A stretch of DNA of 64,000 nucleotides from Roseateles sp. YR242 (lineage in GTDB: Bacteria > Pseudomonadota > Gammaproteobacteria > Burkholderiales > Burkholderiaceae_C). Shown piece after piece: positions 30,772 to 39,580 of this stretch (positions are counted from its first letter, which is position 1; every line of letters begins with the position of its first letter). The stretch spans positions 62,001-126,000 of the forward strand of contig NZ_FOAV01000011.1 of assembly GCF_900109745.1 (NCBI RefSeq), read 5' to 3'. The notes beneath the pieces were generated by a model that was not told where the DNA came from, searched no databases, and saw nothing but the letters and a program-made list of their open reading frames with translations. A program made the position numbers and the translations under genes.

Positions 30772-32204
30772 TGTCCGCGATCTTCTCCGCCAACCCACCC
30801 GGATCCGGCTCCGGCGCCCGCGACGATGACGTCGCTCGCCTGCGCGTGCCGCCCAACTCCGTGGAAGCCGAACAGAGCGTGCTGGGCGGTCTGCTGATCG
30901 ACAACACCGCCTGGGACAAGGCGGCGGACACGCTCAGCGACACGGACTTCTACCGCTTCGAGCACAAGCAGATCTACGGGGCGATCGGCAAGCTGGTGAA
31001 TGCCGGCAAGCCGGCGGACGTGGTCACCGTGTTCGAAGAGCTGACGTCCCTGGGCAAGGCCGAGGAATGTGGTGGGCTGGCCTACCTGAATGCATTGGCG
31101 CAAGGCGTGCCCAGCGCGGCCAACTTGCGCCGTTATGCGGAAATCGTCCGTGAGCGGGCCATCCTGCGCAAGCTGGTGGCCACCTCCGACGAAATCGCCA
31201 CGGCGGCGCTGAACCCGCAAGGCCGCCCGGTCAACGAAATCCTGGACGAGGCGGAAGGCAAGATCTTCCGCATCAATGAAGAAGGTTCGCGGGGGGGGCA
31301 GGGCTTCCAGAGCATGGATCGCCTGATGGTCGAGCTGATGGACCGGGTCAACGAGCTGGCGGAGCAGGGGGCAGAGGACGTCACCGGCGTTCGCACGGGC
31401 TTCTTCGACCTGGACCGCATGACCGCCGGCCTGCAAAAGGGTGACCTCATCATCCTGGCCGCGCGCCCGTCCATGGGCAAGACGGCGTTCGCCATCAACA
31501 TCGGCGAAGCGGTGGCCATCAACGAAGGCCTGCCCGTTGTCATCTACTCCATGGAAATGGGTGCGGCGCAGCTGGCGCTGCGTATGGTGGGCTCCATTGG
31601 TCGCATCGACCAGAGCAACCTGCGCACCGGGCGCCTGAAGGATGATGAATGGGGACGGTTGGCCGAAGCGGTCGACAAGCTCGGCAACGCCCCCATCTTC
31701 ATCGATGAAAGCCCGGGCCTCTCGCCTAGCGAAGTGCGCGCTCGCGCGCGTCGCCAGGCTCGCATTTGCGGCCAGCTCGGCCTGATCATCATCGACTATT
31801 TGCAGCTGATGAGCGGCAATGGTGGCGCCAATGAAGAAAACCGGGCCACCGTGGTGGGCGAAATCTCGCGGGGCCTGAAGGCGCTGGCCAAGGAGCTGCG
31901 CTGCCCGGTGATTGCGTTGTCGCAGCTCAACCGCTCGGTGGAAACGCGCCCCGACAAGCGGCCCATGATGTCCGACCTTCGTGAATCCGGCGCCATCGAG
32001 CAGGATGCGGACATCATCATGTTCATCTACCGCGACGAGTACTACACCAAGGACGAGTGCAAGGAGCCGGGTGTCGCGGAGATCATCATCGCCAAGCAGC
32101 GTAACGGCCCGGTGGGCACGGTGAAGCTGGCCTTCGCGCGGCACAACACCAAGTTCGAGAACCTGGCGCCGGGCTATGTGAGCCCCGGAGGCGACGAGTA
32201 CTGA
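30771..32204 (+). CDS. dnaB: Replicative DNA helicase DnaB
   Basis: Hexameric 5'-3' helicase that drives the replication fork. 477 residues from ATG30771. The frame opens at 30708 but those codons are the DnaA-box region. N-terminal domain starts VPPNSVEAEQSVLGGLLIDN. The RecA-fold C-terminal domain has Walker A ARPSMGKTAFAIN (about residue 230), Walker B LIIIDYLQLMSG (about 338) and QLNRSVETRPDKRPMMSDLR. It lies 195 bp after rplI, beyond a terminator, and so probably has its own promoter, which is not identified. Confidence 0.98.
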   Translation: MSAIFSANPPGSGSGARDDDVARLRVPPNSVEAEQSVLGGLLIDNTAWDKAADTLSDTDFYRFEHKQIYGAIGKLVNAGKPADVVTVFEELTSLGKAEECGGLAYLNALAQGVPSAANLRRYAEIVRERAILRKLVATSDEIATAALNPQGRPVNEILDEAEGKIFRINEEGSRGGQGFQSMDRLMVELMDRVNELAEQGAEDVTGVRTGFFDLDRMTAGLQKGDLIILAARPSMGKTAFAINIGEAVAINEGLPVVIYSMEMGAAQLALRMVGSIGRIDQSNLRTGRLKDDEWGRLAEAVDKLGNAPIFIDESPGLSPSEVRARARRQARICGQLGLIIIDYLQLMSGNGGANEENRATVVGEISRGLKALAKELRCPVIALSQLNRSVETRPDKRPMMSDLRESGAIEQDADIIMFIYRDEYYTKDECKEPGVAEIIIAKQRNGPVGTVKLAFARHNTKFENLAPGYVSPGGDEY

Positions 32205-32291
32205 TGCAGGGGGGCAAGACCCAACCCGTTAGGCCGATGTGGCAAGCACGGCACGTGACTATCATCCGCCTACATCTGGAGAGTCGGATTC

Positions 32292-33590
32292 ATGGTCACC
32301 ATCACCAGCCACAGCCCCGCCATCTGGCTTGCCGCAGGACTTCGCACCCCCTTTGCCAAGGTTGACGGCCCCCTGGCCCGGCACGATGCCCTCGGCTTGT
32401 CGGTGCCCGTGGTCCAAGCCATGCTTGCCCAGCTCCGGGGCGCTCAGCCCGATCTGGCGATCTGGGGCAGTGTGGCGCCCAATCTCACATGGAGCAACCT
32501 CGCCCGCGAGGTGTTGATGGAGGCCGGCGCGCCTGCGACGATCCCGGCTTTCTCCACCGTGATCGCGTGCTCCACGAGCATGACGGCCGCCTTCGAGGCC
32601 GCCGGGATGATCGACGATGCGCGCGGCCGGTCTCTGGCGCTGGTGGGGGGCGCGGAAAGCATGAGCCGTGTTCAGCTCGGCCTCGGGCAGAACCTCTCGG
32701 ACTGGATGCGCGGCTTCCAGAAGGCCCGCTCCTTGGGCCAGAAGCTCTCGCACGCTGTTGAGCTCAACTGGCGCGACGTGCAGCTTTACCTGCCCTCGGT
32801 GACCAATCGGACCACCGGCCTGAGCATGGGCGAGCACACGGAGACGACCGCCAAGCAATGGCAAATCGCCCGCGCGGAGCAGGACCGCCTGGCTCTGGAG
32901 AGCCACCAGCGTGCCGTGGCGGGATGGGCGCGAGGTTTCTTTGATGATCTCGTGGTGCCTCTGGACTCCGTCGTGCGGGACAGCATTCCCCGCGGCGACA
33001 CCTCGCTGGAGAAACTCGAGCGACTGCCGCCGGCCTTCGACCGCACCAGCGGCCAAGGCACGCTCAGCGCGGGCAATTCTTCGCCGCTGACCGATGGCGC
33101 GGCGGCGCTTTGGGTGGGCTCGCAAAGCGGCATGGAGAAATTGCCGGCCACCGCGCATCGGGTGAAGCTTGTTGATTGGGAGCTTGCCGCCGTGGACTTC
33201 CGGGTCGAGGGGTTGCTCATGGCGCCGGCGTTCGCCATTCCGCGCCTGCTGGCGCGTCACGGCCTGCGCTATGCCGATGTTGCGCTGTGGGAGATCCATG
33301 AGGCGTTCACCGCGCAGGTGCTCTTCCACATCAAGGCGCTGGAAGACGAGAGCTTCCTGCGCGAGAAGGTCGGCATTGCCGCGCCAGATCGTTTCGGGCC
33401 GTTCCCGCGGGAGCGGGTCAATCCCAACGGCGGCAGTACCGCACTGGGCCATCCCTTTGGCGCCACGGGCGCGCGCATTCTCAGCCAGGCCATCAAGGAG
33501 ACGGCGGCCCTGCCTTCGGGCAGCCTCGCCATTGTCAGCATCTGCGCCGACGGTGGTCAGGGCAGCGTGGCGCTGTTGCAGTCGGCATAA
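32292..33590 (+). CDS. Acetyl-CoA C-acyltransferase (FadI-like thiolase)
   Basis: Thiolase that cleaves or forms 3-ketoacyl-CoA. 432 residues. All three catalytic elements are present: nucleophile Cys93 in VIACSTSM, His in EIHEAFTAQ with the NPNGGSTALGHPFGATGAR His, and the C-terminal Cys in SICADGGQG. The length and insertion pattern resemble FadI of the anaerobic/trifunctional beta-oxidation type more than biosynthetic PhaA. No FadJ-like partner lies beside it, so it stands alone here and its physiological direction is unknown. Confidence 0.85.
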   Translation: MVTITSHSPAIWLAAGLRTPFAKVDGPLARHDALGLSVPVVQAMLAQLRGAQPDLAIWGSVAPNLTWSNLAREVLMEAGAPATIPAFSTVIACSTSMTAAFEAAGMIDDARGRSLALVGGAESMSRVQLGLGQNLSDWMRGFQKARSLGQKLSHAVELNWRDVQLYLPSVTNRTTGLSMGEHTETTAKQWQIARAEQDRLALESHQRAVAGWARGFFDDLVVPLDSVVRDSIPRGDTSLEKLERLPPAFDRTSGQGTLSAGNSSPLTDGAAALWVGSQSGMEKLPATAHRVKLVDWELAAVDFRVEGLLMAPAFAIPRLLARHGLRYADVALWEIHEAFTAQVLFHIKALEDESFLREKVGIAAPDRFGPFPRERVNPNGGSTALGHPFGATGARILSQAIKETAALPSGSLAIVSICADGGQGSVALLQSA

Positions 33591-33864
33591 GCGAGCTCGG
33601 CGCACTGCAAAGGAGCGTCAATAGGCGGCACCTGAGGCCGACCAGCCGTAGTTGGCGCCAGATGGATCGACGACTGGGCCTTGGGGGCGGCATCTTCAAA
33701 CACGCTGGCGAGTTCGTGTTGGATCAGGCGATTCCTTCCGACAAAGGGCGTCATTTACCTACACGATCTGGCGCATTTTGCCCCCTTTGACCGCCAGGGC
33801 GGCCGGCTGCACACTCACCTGGCTGCGCGGCGGTAGCCCCGCGCAGCGTCGCACGAGGTATGCC

Positions 33865-35322
33865 ATGCCAGTTGCCCAGTCATCCCCGCTGTCCCTATAC
33901 CGTTCGTCAAACGACGACGACCTGCGCCCTTTGCGGGTCAGCGCAGACGCCTTCTTGCTCGGCGGCTGTGCGGCCGTGGCGTTGGTGACGATCGTGGCCG
34001 GCCAGCAGTTTGGCCAACTGGGAACCGCATGCGCCTGGGCTCTGAGTCTGCTGCTGTGTGCGTGCGCGCTGTTTGTGCTCACACGCGGCAGTTGGCTCAA
34101 CTCCGTGGCGTTGCCAATGCTGTTGAGCAGTCTGGTCGCCCTGCAGATCCATGTAGGCGCCGGCCGCACCGAGTTTCACTTCGGTGTCTTCGTCGCCTTG
34201 GCGCTGATGATGGTCTATCGGCACTGGCTGCCGGTGCTGGCAGCAGCAGGAACCTTCGCCGTGCACCACGTTCTGTTCGACCGGCTTCAGGCCGCGGGCT
34301 TTGGCGTGTACTGCCTGACCGCCCCGGACTTCGGACAGGTCGTTGTGCATGCCAGCTACGTCGTCGCGCAGACCCTTTTCGAAGTGTTCATGGTCCGCAA
34401 GATGCGACGGGATGCGCTGGTCATGGCCGAGCTCCAATCCATCACCGAGGTGCTGGTGGCGACGCCGGGGAAGGTGGATTTTGCGGCGGTGACGCTACCG
34501 GTGACGACCAAGGTGGCGCGCCAATTGAGCGAGACCCTGAAAACTGTGGCGGCGACGGTCGGGCAGGTGCGCAGCGCGGCGGAGTCGGTGGATGCCGCCT
34601 CCAACGAGATCGCCACCGGCAATTCCGATCTGTCCATCCGCACGGAGGAGGCCGCCGCCAACCTGCAGCAGACGGCGGCTTCGGTGGAAGAGTTGGCGCA
34701 GGCCGTCAAGCAGTCCGCGGAAACGTCGCATGAGGCCTCACGGCGGGCACGCGAGGCGACCCAACGCGCAGGCGACGGCGAAGCCGCCGTTCAGACGCTG
34801 GCCAGCAACATGGCGCGTGTGTCCGAGTCCGCTCGACGGGTGGGCGATATCACCACGGTCATTGATGGGATCGCCTTCCAGACCAACATCCTGGCGCTCA
34901 ACGCCGCCGTGGAAGCGGCACGTGCGGGTGAATCTGGCAGAGGCTTCGCGGTGGTGGCGTCGGAGGTGCGTGCCCTGGCGCAACGCAGCGCCGAAGCCGC
35001 TCGGCAGATCAAGGAGCTCATTGGCACCTCCACGCAGCAGGTCGCTGCGGGTGTGGAAAGTGCTGACGCCACCCGGCAGGTGCTTGCCGCCATCGTGGCC
35101 GATGTCCGCAACGTTGATGAGCTGCTGGGCTCCCTATCAACCGCCTCCGCCGAGCAGGCCAAGGCGGTGGAGACCGTCAACCATGCGGTGGTGGGGCTGG
35201 ACACCACCACCCAACAGAACGCAGCGCTGGTCGAGCAGTCGACCGCTGCCGCCCATTCACTGCGAGAGCAGGCGCGTTCCCTGGCCAGTGCGGTGCAGCG
35301 CTTCGAGCTCGCCCAGGGCTGA
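33865..35322 (+). CDS. Methyl-accepting chemotaxis protein with membrane-embedded sensor
   Basis: Chemoreceptor that signals to CheA/CheW. 485 residues from ATG33865 (GAGG upstream). Instead of a periplasmic ligand-binding domain, residues about 28-178 form five or so hydrophobic helices carrying His96, His105, His120, His134, His135 and His162, the cluster being [10 protein letters not shown] / VYRHW / FAVHHVLF. No HAMP domain is evident. The methyl-accepting coiled coil follows, with the conserved hairpin tip [20 protein letters not shown] near residue 355. The region 33591-33864 upstream holds no convincing gene. Confidence 0.9.
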   Translation: MPVAQSSPLSLYRSSNDDDLRPLRVSADAFLLGGCAAVALVTIVAGQQFGQLGTACAWALSLLLCACALFVLTRGSWLNSVALPMLLSSLVALQIHVGAGRTEFHFGVFVALALMMVYRHWLPVLAAAGTFAVHHVLFDRLQAAGFGVYCLTAPDFGQVVVHASYVVAQTLFEVFMVRKMRRDALVMAELQSITEVLVATPGKVDFAAVTLPVTTKVARQLSETLKTVAATVGQVRSAAESVDAASNEIATGNSDLSIRTEEAAANLQQTAASVEELAQAVKQSAETSHEASRRAREATQRAGDGEAAVQTLASNMARVSESARRVGDITTVIDGIAFQTNILALNAAVEAARAGESGRGFAVVASEVRALAQRSAEAARQIKELIGTSTQQVAAGVESADATRQVLAAIVADVRNVDELLGSLSTASAEQAKAVETVNHAVVGLDTTTQQNAALVEQSTAAAHSLREQARSLASAVQRFELAQG

Positions 35323-35373
35323 GGGAACTTCTGCACAGCTCCCGCGAGCCGCAGCGGCCCCGATTCGGGATGG
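35323..35373. repeat. Dispersed repeat, copy A
   Basis: GGGAACTTCTGCACAGCTCC (from 35323) continues CGCGAGCCG and, after a spacer, GATTCGGGATGG (35362-35373). The same two blocks in the same order occur at 36678 and 36716. This copy starts directly after the chemoreceptor stop codon. Confidence 0.7.
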
Positions 35374-35450
35374 AGCGCTGCTGGCGGGCATGGCCACTAC
35401 AATCCGGGCCCGGTTGGCGACGACTATAGACACGCGGTAGGGAAGCAGCT

Positions 35451-36677
35451 TTGCAGGATACGGATGTTGTGATCATCGGCGCCGGAGCCGCCGGGCTGAT
35501 GTGTGCCGCCAAGGCCGGTGCGCGCGGGCGGCGGGTGCTGGTGCTGGACCACGCCAACAAGGCGGGCAAGAAGATCCTCATGTCCGGTGGCGGGCATTGC
35601 AACTTCACCAACCTCTATACCGAGCCGGCCAACTTTCTCTCGCAGAACCCGCATTTCTGCAAGTCAGCGCTGGCGCGCTACACGCAGTGGGACTTCATCG
35701 CGCTGGTCAACAAACATGCGGTGCCTCACCACGAGAAGAAGCTGGGCCAGCTCTTCTGCGACGGCAAGTCCATGGACATCCTGCAGATGCTGCTGGCCGA
35801 GTGCGAGGCGGTGGGGGCCCGCGTGCGGCTGGACACGACCGTCGAGAAGATCGAGCGGATCGAGACTGCGCAGGATGGGGGTGAGGGTGCTGGCGGTGCC
35901 CAGGGTGGCCAGGGCGGCTACCTGCTCCAGACCACCAGTGGCCCGGTACGCTGCACATCGCTGGTCATCGCAACAGGCGGCCTGTCGATCCCGACCATGG
36001 GGGCCACGGGTTTCGGTTATGAGGTGGCGCGCCAGTTCGGCCACCAGGTGCTTCCCACACGTGCGGGACTGGTGCCCTTCACCATCACCGACCAGCTCAA
36101 GGAACTCTGCACCGAGTTGTCCGGCACCTCCGTGGATGGCCTGGTGAGCTGCAACGGCAAGAGCTTCCGCGAGAACATCCTGTTCACCCACCGTGGCCTC
36201 AGCGGCCCGGCCATCCTGCAGATCTCCTCCTACTGGCTGCCGGGCCAGGCCGTTGAGATCAACCTGCTGCCCGACCGTTGCGTGCCGGACTGGCTCGCCG
36301 AGCAGCGGCGGGACCGCCCCAATGCCGAGCTCAAGACCCTGCTGGGGGAGGTCTTCACCAAGAAGATGGCGCAGCTGCTTTGCGAGCAGTGGTTCGTCTC
36401 CAAGCCCATCAAGCAATATGCCCATGCGGAGCTGGAGAACATCGCCACCCGGCTGTCCGAATGGCAGGTGGTGCCCGCCGGCACCGAGGGCTACCGCACG
36501 GCCGAAGTGACGCTGGGTGGCGTGGACACACGGGAGGTGTCGTCCAAGACCATGGAGTCGCTGAAGGCGCCCGGGCTGTACTTCATCGGTGAAGTGCTGG
36601 ACGTGTCCGGTCACCTGGGCGGTTTCAACTTCCAGTGGGCCTGGGCCTCGGGCAACGCTGCAGCACAGTTTGTTTAA
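35451..36677 (+). CDS. HI0933-family NAD(P)/FAD-dependent oxidoreductase
   Basis: Flavoprotein of the HI0933/YhiN family, function not established. 408 residues from a TTG start, required because the FAD-binding motif VVIIGAGAAGLMCAAKAG begins at residue 6 and no ATG or GTG lies upstream; GGGAAG precedes it. Family motifs include KKILMSGGGHCNFTN, KLGQLFCDGKSMDILQML, GLSGPAILQISSYW and the C-terminal LGGFNFQWAWASGNAAA. A short Gly-rich insertion (GEGAGGAQGGQGG) sits near residue 148. Its TAA stop is part of dispersed repeat copy B. Confidence 0.9.
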   Translation: MQDTDVVIIGAGAAGLMCAAKAGARGRRVLVLDHANKAGKKILMSGGGHCNFTNLYTEPANFLSQNPHFCKSALARYTQWDFIALVNKHAVPHHEKKLGQLFCDGKSMDILQMLLAECEAVGARVRLDTTVEKIERIETAQDGGEGAGGAQGGQGGYLLQTTSGPVRCTSLVIATGGLSIPTMGATGFGYEVARQFGHQVLPTRAGLVPFTITDQLKELCTELSGTSVDGLVSCNGKSFRENILFTHRGLSGPAILQISSYWLPGQAVEINLLPDRCVPDWLAEQRRDRPNAELKTLLGEVFTKKMAQLLCEQWFVSKPIKQYAHAELENIATRLSEWQVVPAGTEGYRTAEVTLGGVDTREVSSKTMESLKAPGLYFIGEVLDVSGHLGGFNFQWAWASGNAAAQFV

Positions 36678-36878
36678 GGAACCTCTGCATAACTCCCGCG
36701 AGCCGAGGTGCCCCTGATTCGGGATGGGGACGCAAGGCGCAAACCGCAGCCATAGCGGGCACCATGGCGAGGATTTGCAACGCCGCGGACCGCCCGAAGC
36801 GGGGGCACCTCGGCCGCGAGGAGTCATGCAGAGGTTCCTTAAGGATCCTCGGCTCGCGGGAGCTATGCAGAGGCTCCT
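36674..36878. repeat. Dispersed palindromic repeat, copy B
   Basis: Arms 36676-36714 and 36802-36840 form an inverted repeat matching at about 33 of 39 positions. A third partial copy of the right arm follows at 36841-36878. The left arm contains the TAA stop of the flavoprotein gene (TTAAGGAACCTCTGCA). The centre includes GATTCGGGATGG, also in copy A. It fills much of the 448-bp gap before the polyol operon. Confidence 0.8.
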
Positions 36879-37009
36879 CAGGCGACTGTTGCCTCACTGG
36901 CGCATGCGGGGCCATGTTTCGTCGCCGAGCTAAACAAGGGCGTTATCAGTACGCGTTTGCTGGCATTAGGTAGTAACACTAGCTCCCTGATGCAAAGGAG
37001 TATCTTCTT

Positions 37010-37147
37010 ATGCACTCCTGGGTACCACTCCGGCATTTCCGGATCGGTATCGTTCATGGCTTCAATGCTGCACGGTTCACCGGGTGGACGTTGAACATGA
37101 ATACCAACAATCAGGAGACTTCCCCATGCACGCTTCCCTTTGTGTAG
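37010..37147 (+). CDS. Possible 45-residue leader ORF ahead of the polyol operon
   Basis: ATG37010 follows a textbook AAAGGAG (36994-37000) at 9 nt and opens a 45-codon frame (MHSWVPLRHFRIGIVHGFNA then AARFTGWTLNMNTNNQ and onward). It ends at TAG 37145-37147, 22 bases inside the next gene in another frame. No family is recognised. It may be a translated leader coupling translation to the binding-protein gene, or the SD may be fortuitous. Confidence 0.35.
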   Translation: MHSWVPLRHFRIGIVHGFNAARFTGWTLNMNTNNQETSPCTLPFV

Positions 37148-38460
37148 CGCGCGCCGCCCGTGTGGCGGCCGCTGCTGCGGCTGTGGTGTTGACGTTCAGC
37201 GCTGCGGCCCAGGCGCAGACCGAGCTGGTGATCGCCACGGTCAACAACGGCCACATGATCGAGATGCAGAAGCTCAGCAAGCATTTCGAGCAGGCCAATC
37301 CCGACATCAAGCTCAAGTGGGTCACGCTGGAAGAAGGCGTGCTGCGGCAGCGGGTCACCACCGACATTGCCACCAAGGGCGGCCAGTTCGACGTGATGAC
37401 CATCGGCCTGTATGAGGCACCCATCTGGGGCAAGAAGGGCTGGCTGCAGGAACTCAAGCCGGATGCCGCGTATGACGTGGACGACCTGCTGCCCGCCGTG
37501 CGCAGCGGCCTCTCCGTGGAGGGCAAGCTGTTCGCGGCGCCGTTCTATGCTGAAAGCTCCATGCTCATGTACCGCAAGGACCTGGCCGACAAGGCCGGCG
37601 TGCAGGTGCCCGAGCGTCCGACCTGGCCGCAGATCAAGGACCTGGCGGCCAAGATCCATGATCCCAAGAACGGCGTCTACGGCATCTGCCTGCGTGGCAA
37701 GCCGGGCTGGGGCGACAACATCGCGCTGATCACCACCATCGCCAACACCTTCGGCGGCCAGTGGTTCGACATGCAATGGAAACCGCAGCTGGACACCAAG
37801 CCCTGGAAGGAAGCGGTCAGTTTCTATGTGGACCTGCTGAAGAACTACGGCCCGCCCGGATCGTCCGCCAACAGCTTCAACGAAATCCTCGCGCTCACCA
37901 GCTCCGGCAAGTGCGGCATGTGGGTGGACGCCACCATTGCGGCCTCCTTCGTGTCGGACCCCAAGCAGTCCAAGGTGGCGGCCCAGATGGCTTTTGCGCA
38001 GGCACCCACCATGAACACGCCCAAGGGGGCCAACTGGTTGTGGTCGTGGAACCTGGCCATTCCGGCGGGCTCCAAGAAAGTGGCGGCGGCGCAGAAGTTC
38101 ATCACCTGGTCCACGAGCAAGGAATACATCCAGCTGGTCGCGAAGACCAATGGTTGGGCCAATGTGCCCACCGGGACGCGCAAGAGCACCTATGCCAGCG
38201 CAGAGTTCCAGAAGGCGGCACGGTTTGCGGCGGAGGAGAAGAAGGCCATTGACTCGGCCAATCCGACCGATGCCACGCTGCCCAAGAGCCCGTATGTGGG
38301 CGTGCAGTTCGCGGCCATTCCGGAGTTCCAGGCCATCGGCATTGCGGTGGGGCAGCAGATGAGCGCCGCACTGGCCGGCCGTACGTCGGTGGATGACGCG
38401 CTGAAGGCGAGCCAGGTGACGGCCGACCGCGAGATGCGCAAATCCGGCTACTACAAATAA
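37126..38460 (+). CDS. smoE: Polyol ABC transporter substrate-binding protein (SmoE/MtlE type)
   Basis: Periplasmic binding protein of family 1 for mannitol, sorbitol or arabinitol. 444 residues. The start was set at MHASLCVARAARVAAAAAAV behind CAGGAG; signal peptide ends AAAQAQ. The mature part opens with ELVIATVNNGHMIEMQKLSK, as in Rhodobacter SmoE and Pseudomonas MtlE. Further family-like segments are FDVMTIGLYEAPIWGKKGWL and APFYAESSMLMYRKDL. It is first in the transporter operon; a large palindrome and a tandem array separate it from the first permease gene. Confidence 0.9.
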   Translation: MHASLCVARAARVAAAAAAVVLTFSAAAQAQTELVIATVNNGHMIEMQKLSKHFEQANPDIKLKWVTLEEGVLRQRVTTDIATKGGQFDVMTIGLYEAPIWGKKGWLQELKPDAAYDVDDLLPAVRSGLSVEGKLFAAPFYAESSMLMYRKDLADKAGVQVPERPTWPQIKDLAAKIHDPKNGVYGICLRGKPGWGDNIALITTIANTFGGQWFDMQWKPQLDTKPWKEAVSFYVDLLKNYGPPGSSANSFNEILALTSSGKCGMWVDATIAASFVSDPKQSKVAAQMAFAQAPTMNTPKGANWLWSWNLAIPAGSKKVAAAQKFITWSTSKEYIQLVAKTNGWANVPTGTRKSTYASAEFQKAARFAAEEKKAIDSANPTDATLPKSPYVGVQFAAIPEFQAIGIAVGQQMSAALAGRTSVDDALKASQVTADREMRKSGYYK

Positions 38461-38584
38461 ACAAGCATCCGTCAGGCTACTGCGCAGCCCGATCTGCCGA
38501 TGGTGTTCCTCGCCGTACGGGAGTACGGCTCCGGTACAGCATCGGCACCTCGGCCCGCTCGCTACGCCTGCCGGACGCTTGTTT
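38459..38584. repeat. Triple-nested intergenic palindrome
   Basis: Outer arms 38459-38477 and 38566-38584 match at 17 of 19. Inner arms are TGCCGATG (38495-38502) and CATCGGCA (38540-38547), perfect. The centre is GCCGTAC-ggga-GTACGGC (38512-38529). The left arm overlaps the TAA stop of smoE. The central CTCGCCGTA...TACGGCT pattern is shared with 21707-21808. Confidence 0.8.
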
Positions 38585-38587
38585 ACG

Positions 38588-38675
38588 CGCTTGCCTGGAG
38601 TGCTTGCCCGTAGTGCTTGCCTGGAGTGCTCGCCTGTAGCGCTTGCCTGGAGTGCTCGCCCGTAGCGCTTGCTCG
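38588..38675. repeat. 13-bp tandem repeat array
   Basis: Six full units and one partial unit of (T/C)GCT(T/C)GCC + variable end: 38588, 38601, 38614, 38627, 38640, 38653, 38666. Ends alternate between cctggag and c(c/t)(c/t)gtag types, giving a 26-bp higher-order period. It lies in the smoE-smoF gap, ending about 33 bp before ATG38708. Confidence 0.85.
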
Positions 38676-38707
38676 TTGTTCGTTTGAACGAAATTGGGTT
38701 CTGGTTT

Positions 38708-39568
38708 ATGAAACGCCTGCTTCCACGGCTGTTGCTGGCCCCGGCGATGACCACGCTCTTCCTCTGGATGATCGTGCCGCTGGGAATGACGATCTATTTC
38801 TCGCTGATCCGCTACAACCTGATGCAGCCCGATCAGTCAGGCTTCGCCGGGTTGGAGAACTTCGAGTTCTTCATCACAGACCCTTCATTCGGCACCGCCG
38901 TAGTCAACACCGGACTGCTCCTGGGCAGCGTGATCCTGGCTACCGTCGTGTTCGGGGTGATGATCGCGTTGCTGGTCAACGATCCTTTCCCAGGACGCGG
39001 CATCGTGCGGGTGCTGCTCATCTCGCCGTTCTTCGTGATGCCCACCGTGAACGCGCTGATGTGGAAGAACATGATGATGAACCCCATCTACGGCGTGCTC
39101 GCCCAGGTGTGGATCTTCTTCGGCGCACAACCGGTGGACTGGCTCACAGACCACCCACTGTTCTCCGTGATCGTGATGGTGTCCTGGCAATGGCTGCCCT
39201 TCGCCTCGCTGATCTTCATGACCGCGCTGCAAAGCATGGACCATGAACAGCTGGAAGCCGCCCGCATGGACGGCGCCACCTACCTCCAGCAACTGCGCCA
39301 CCTCTACCTGCCGCACCTGGGCCGCTCCATCGCCGTGGTGGTGATGATCGAGCTGATCTTCCTGCTCAGCGTGTTTGCCGAGATCTACACCACCACCGGT
39401 GGTGGCCCCGGCGACGCCAGCACCAATGTCACCTTCCTGATCTTCAAGCAGGCACTGCTGAACTTCGATGCAGGCGTGGCCTCCGCCGGCGCGCTGTTCG
39501 CCGTGGTGCTGGCCAACATCGCAGCGGTGTTCCTGATCCGCCTGGTCGGCAAGAACCTGGACAAATAA
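38708..39568 (+). CDS. smoF: Polyol ABC transporter permease (SmoF/MtlF type)
   Basis: First inner-membrane subunit of the MalF type. 286 residues, six hydrophobic helices, and the EAA loop EAARMDGATYLQQLRHLYLP that contacts the ATPase. The start was set at MKRLLPRLLLAPAMTTLFLW; the ribosome-binding site is weak, and upstream in-frame codons fall in the tandem-repeat flank. 12 bp from smoG. Confidence 0.92.
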   Translation: MKRLLPRLLLAPAMTTLFLWMIVPLGMTIYFSLIRYNLMQPDQSGFAGLENFEFFITDPSFGTAVVNTGLLLGSVILATVVFGVMIALLVNDPFPGRGIVRVLLISPFFVMPTVNALMWKNMMMNPIYGVLAQVWIFFGAQPVDWLTDHPLFSVIVMVSWQWLPFASLIFMTALQSMDHEQLEAARMDGATYLQQLRHLYLPHLGRSIAVVVMIELIFLLSVFAEIYTTTGGGPGDASTNVTFLIFKQALLNFDAGVASAGALFAVVLANIAAVFLIRLVGKNLDK

Positions 39569-39580
39569 GGAGCACACTCC

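Noticed and set aside
33557-33754. 65-codon minus-strand frame with [12 protein letters not shown]...SSIHL, faintly like a BolA C-terminus
   Set aside because: Too short, overlaps the thiolase 3' end, lacks the BolA N-terminal half and shows no ribosome-binding site.
38588-38675. CRISPR array
   Set aside because: The units are 13-bp direct tandem copies without spacers, and no cas genes are nearby.
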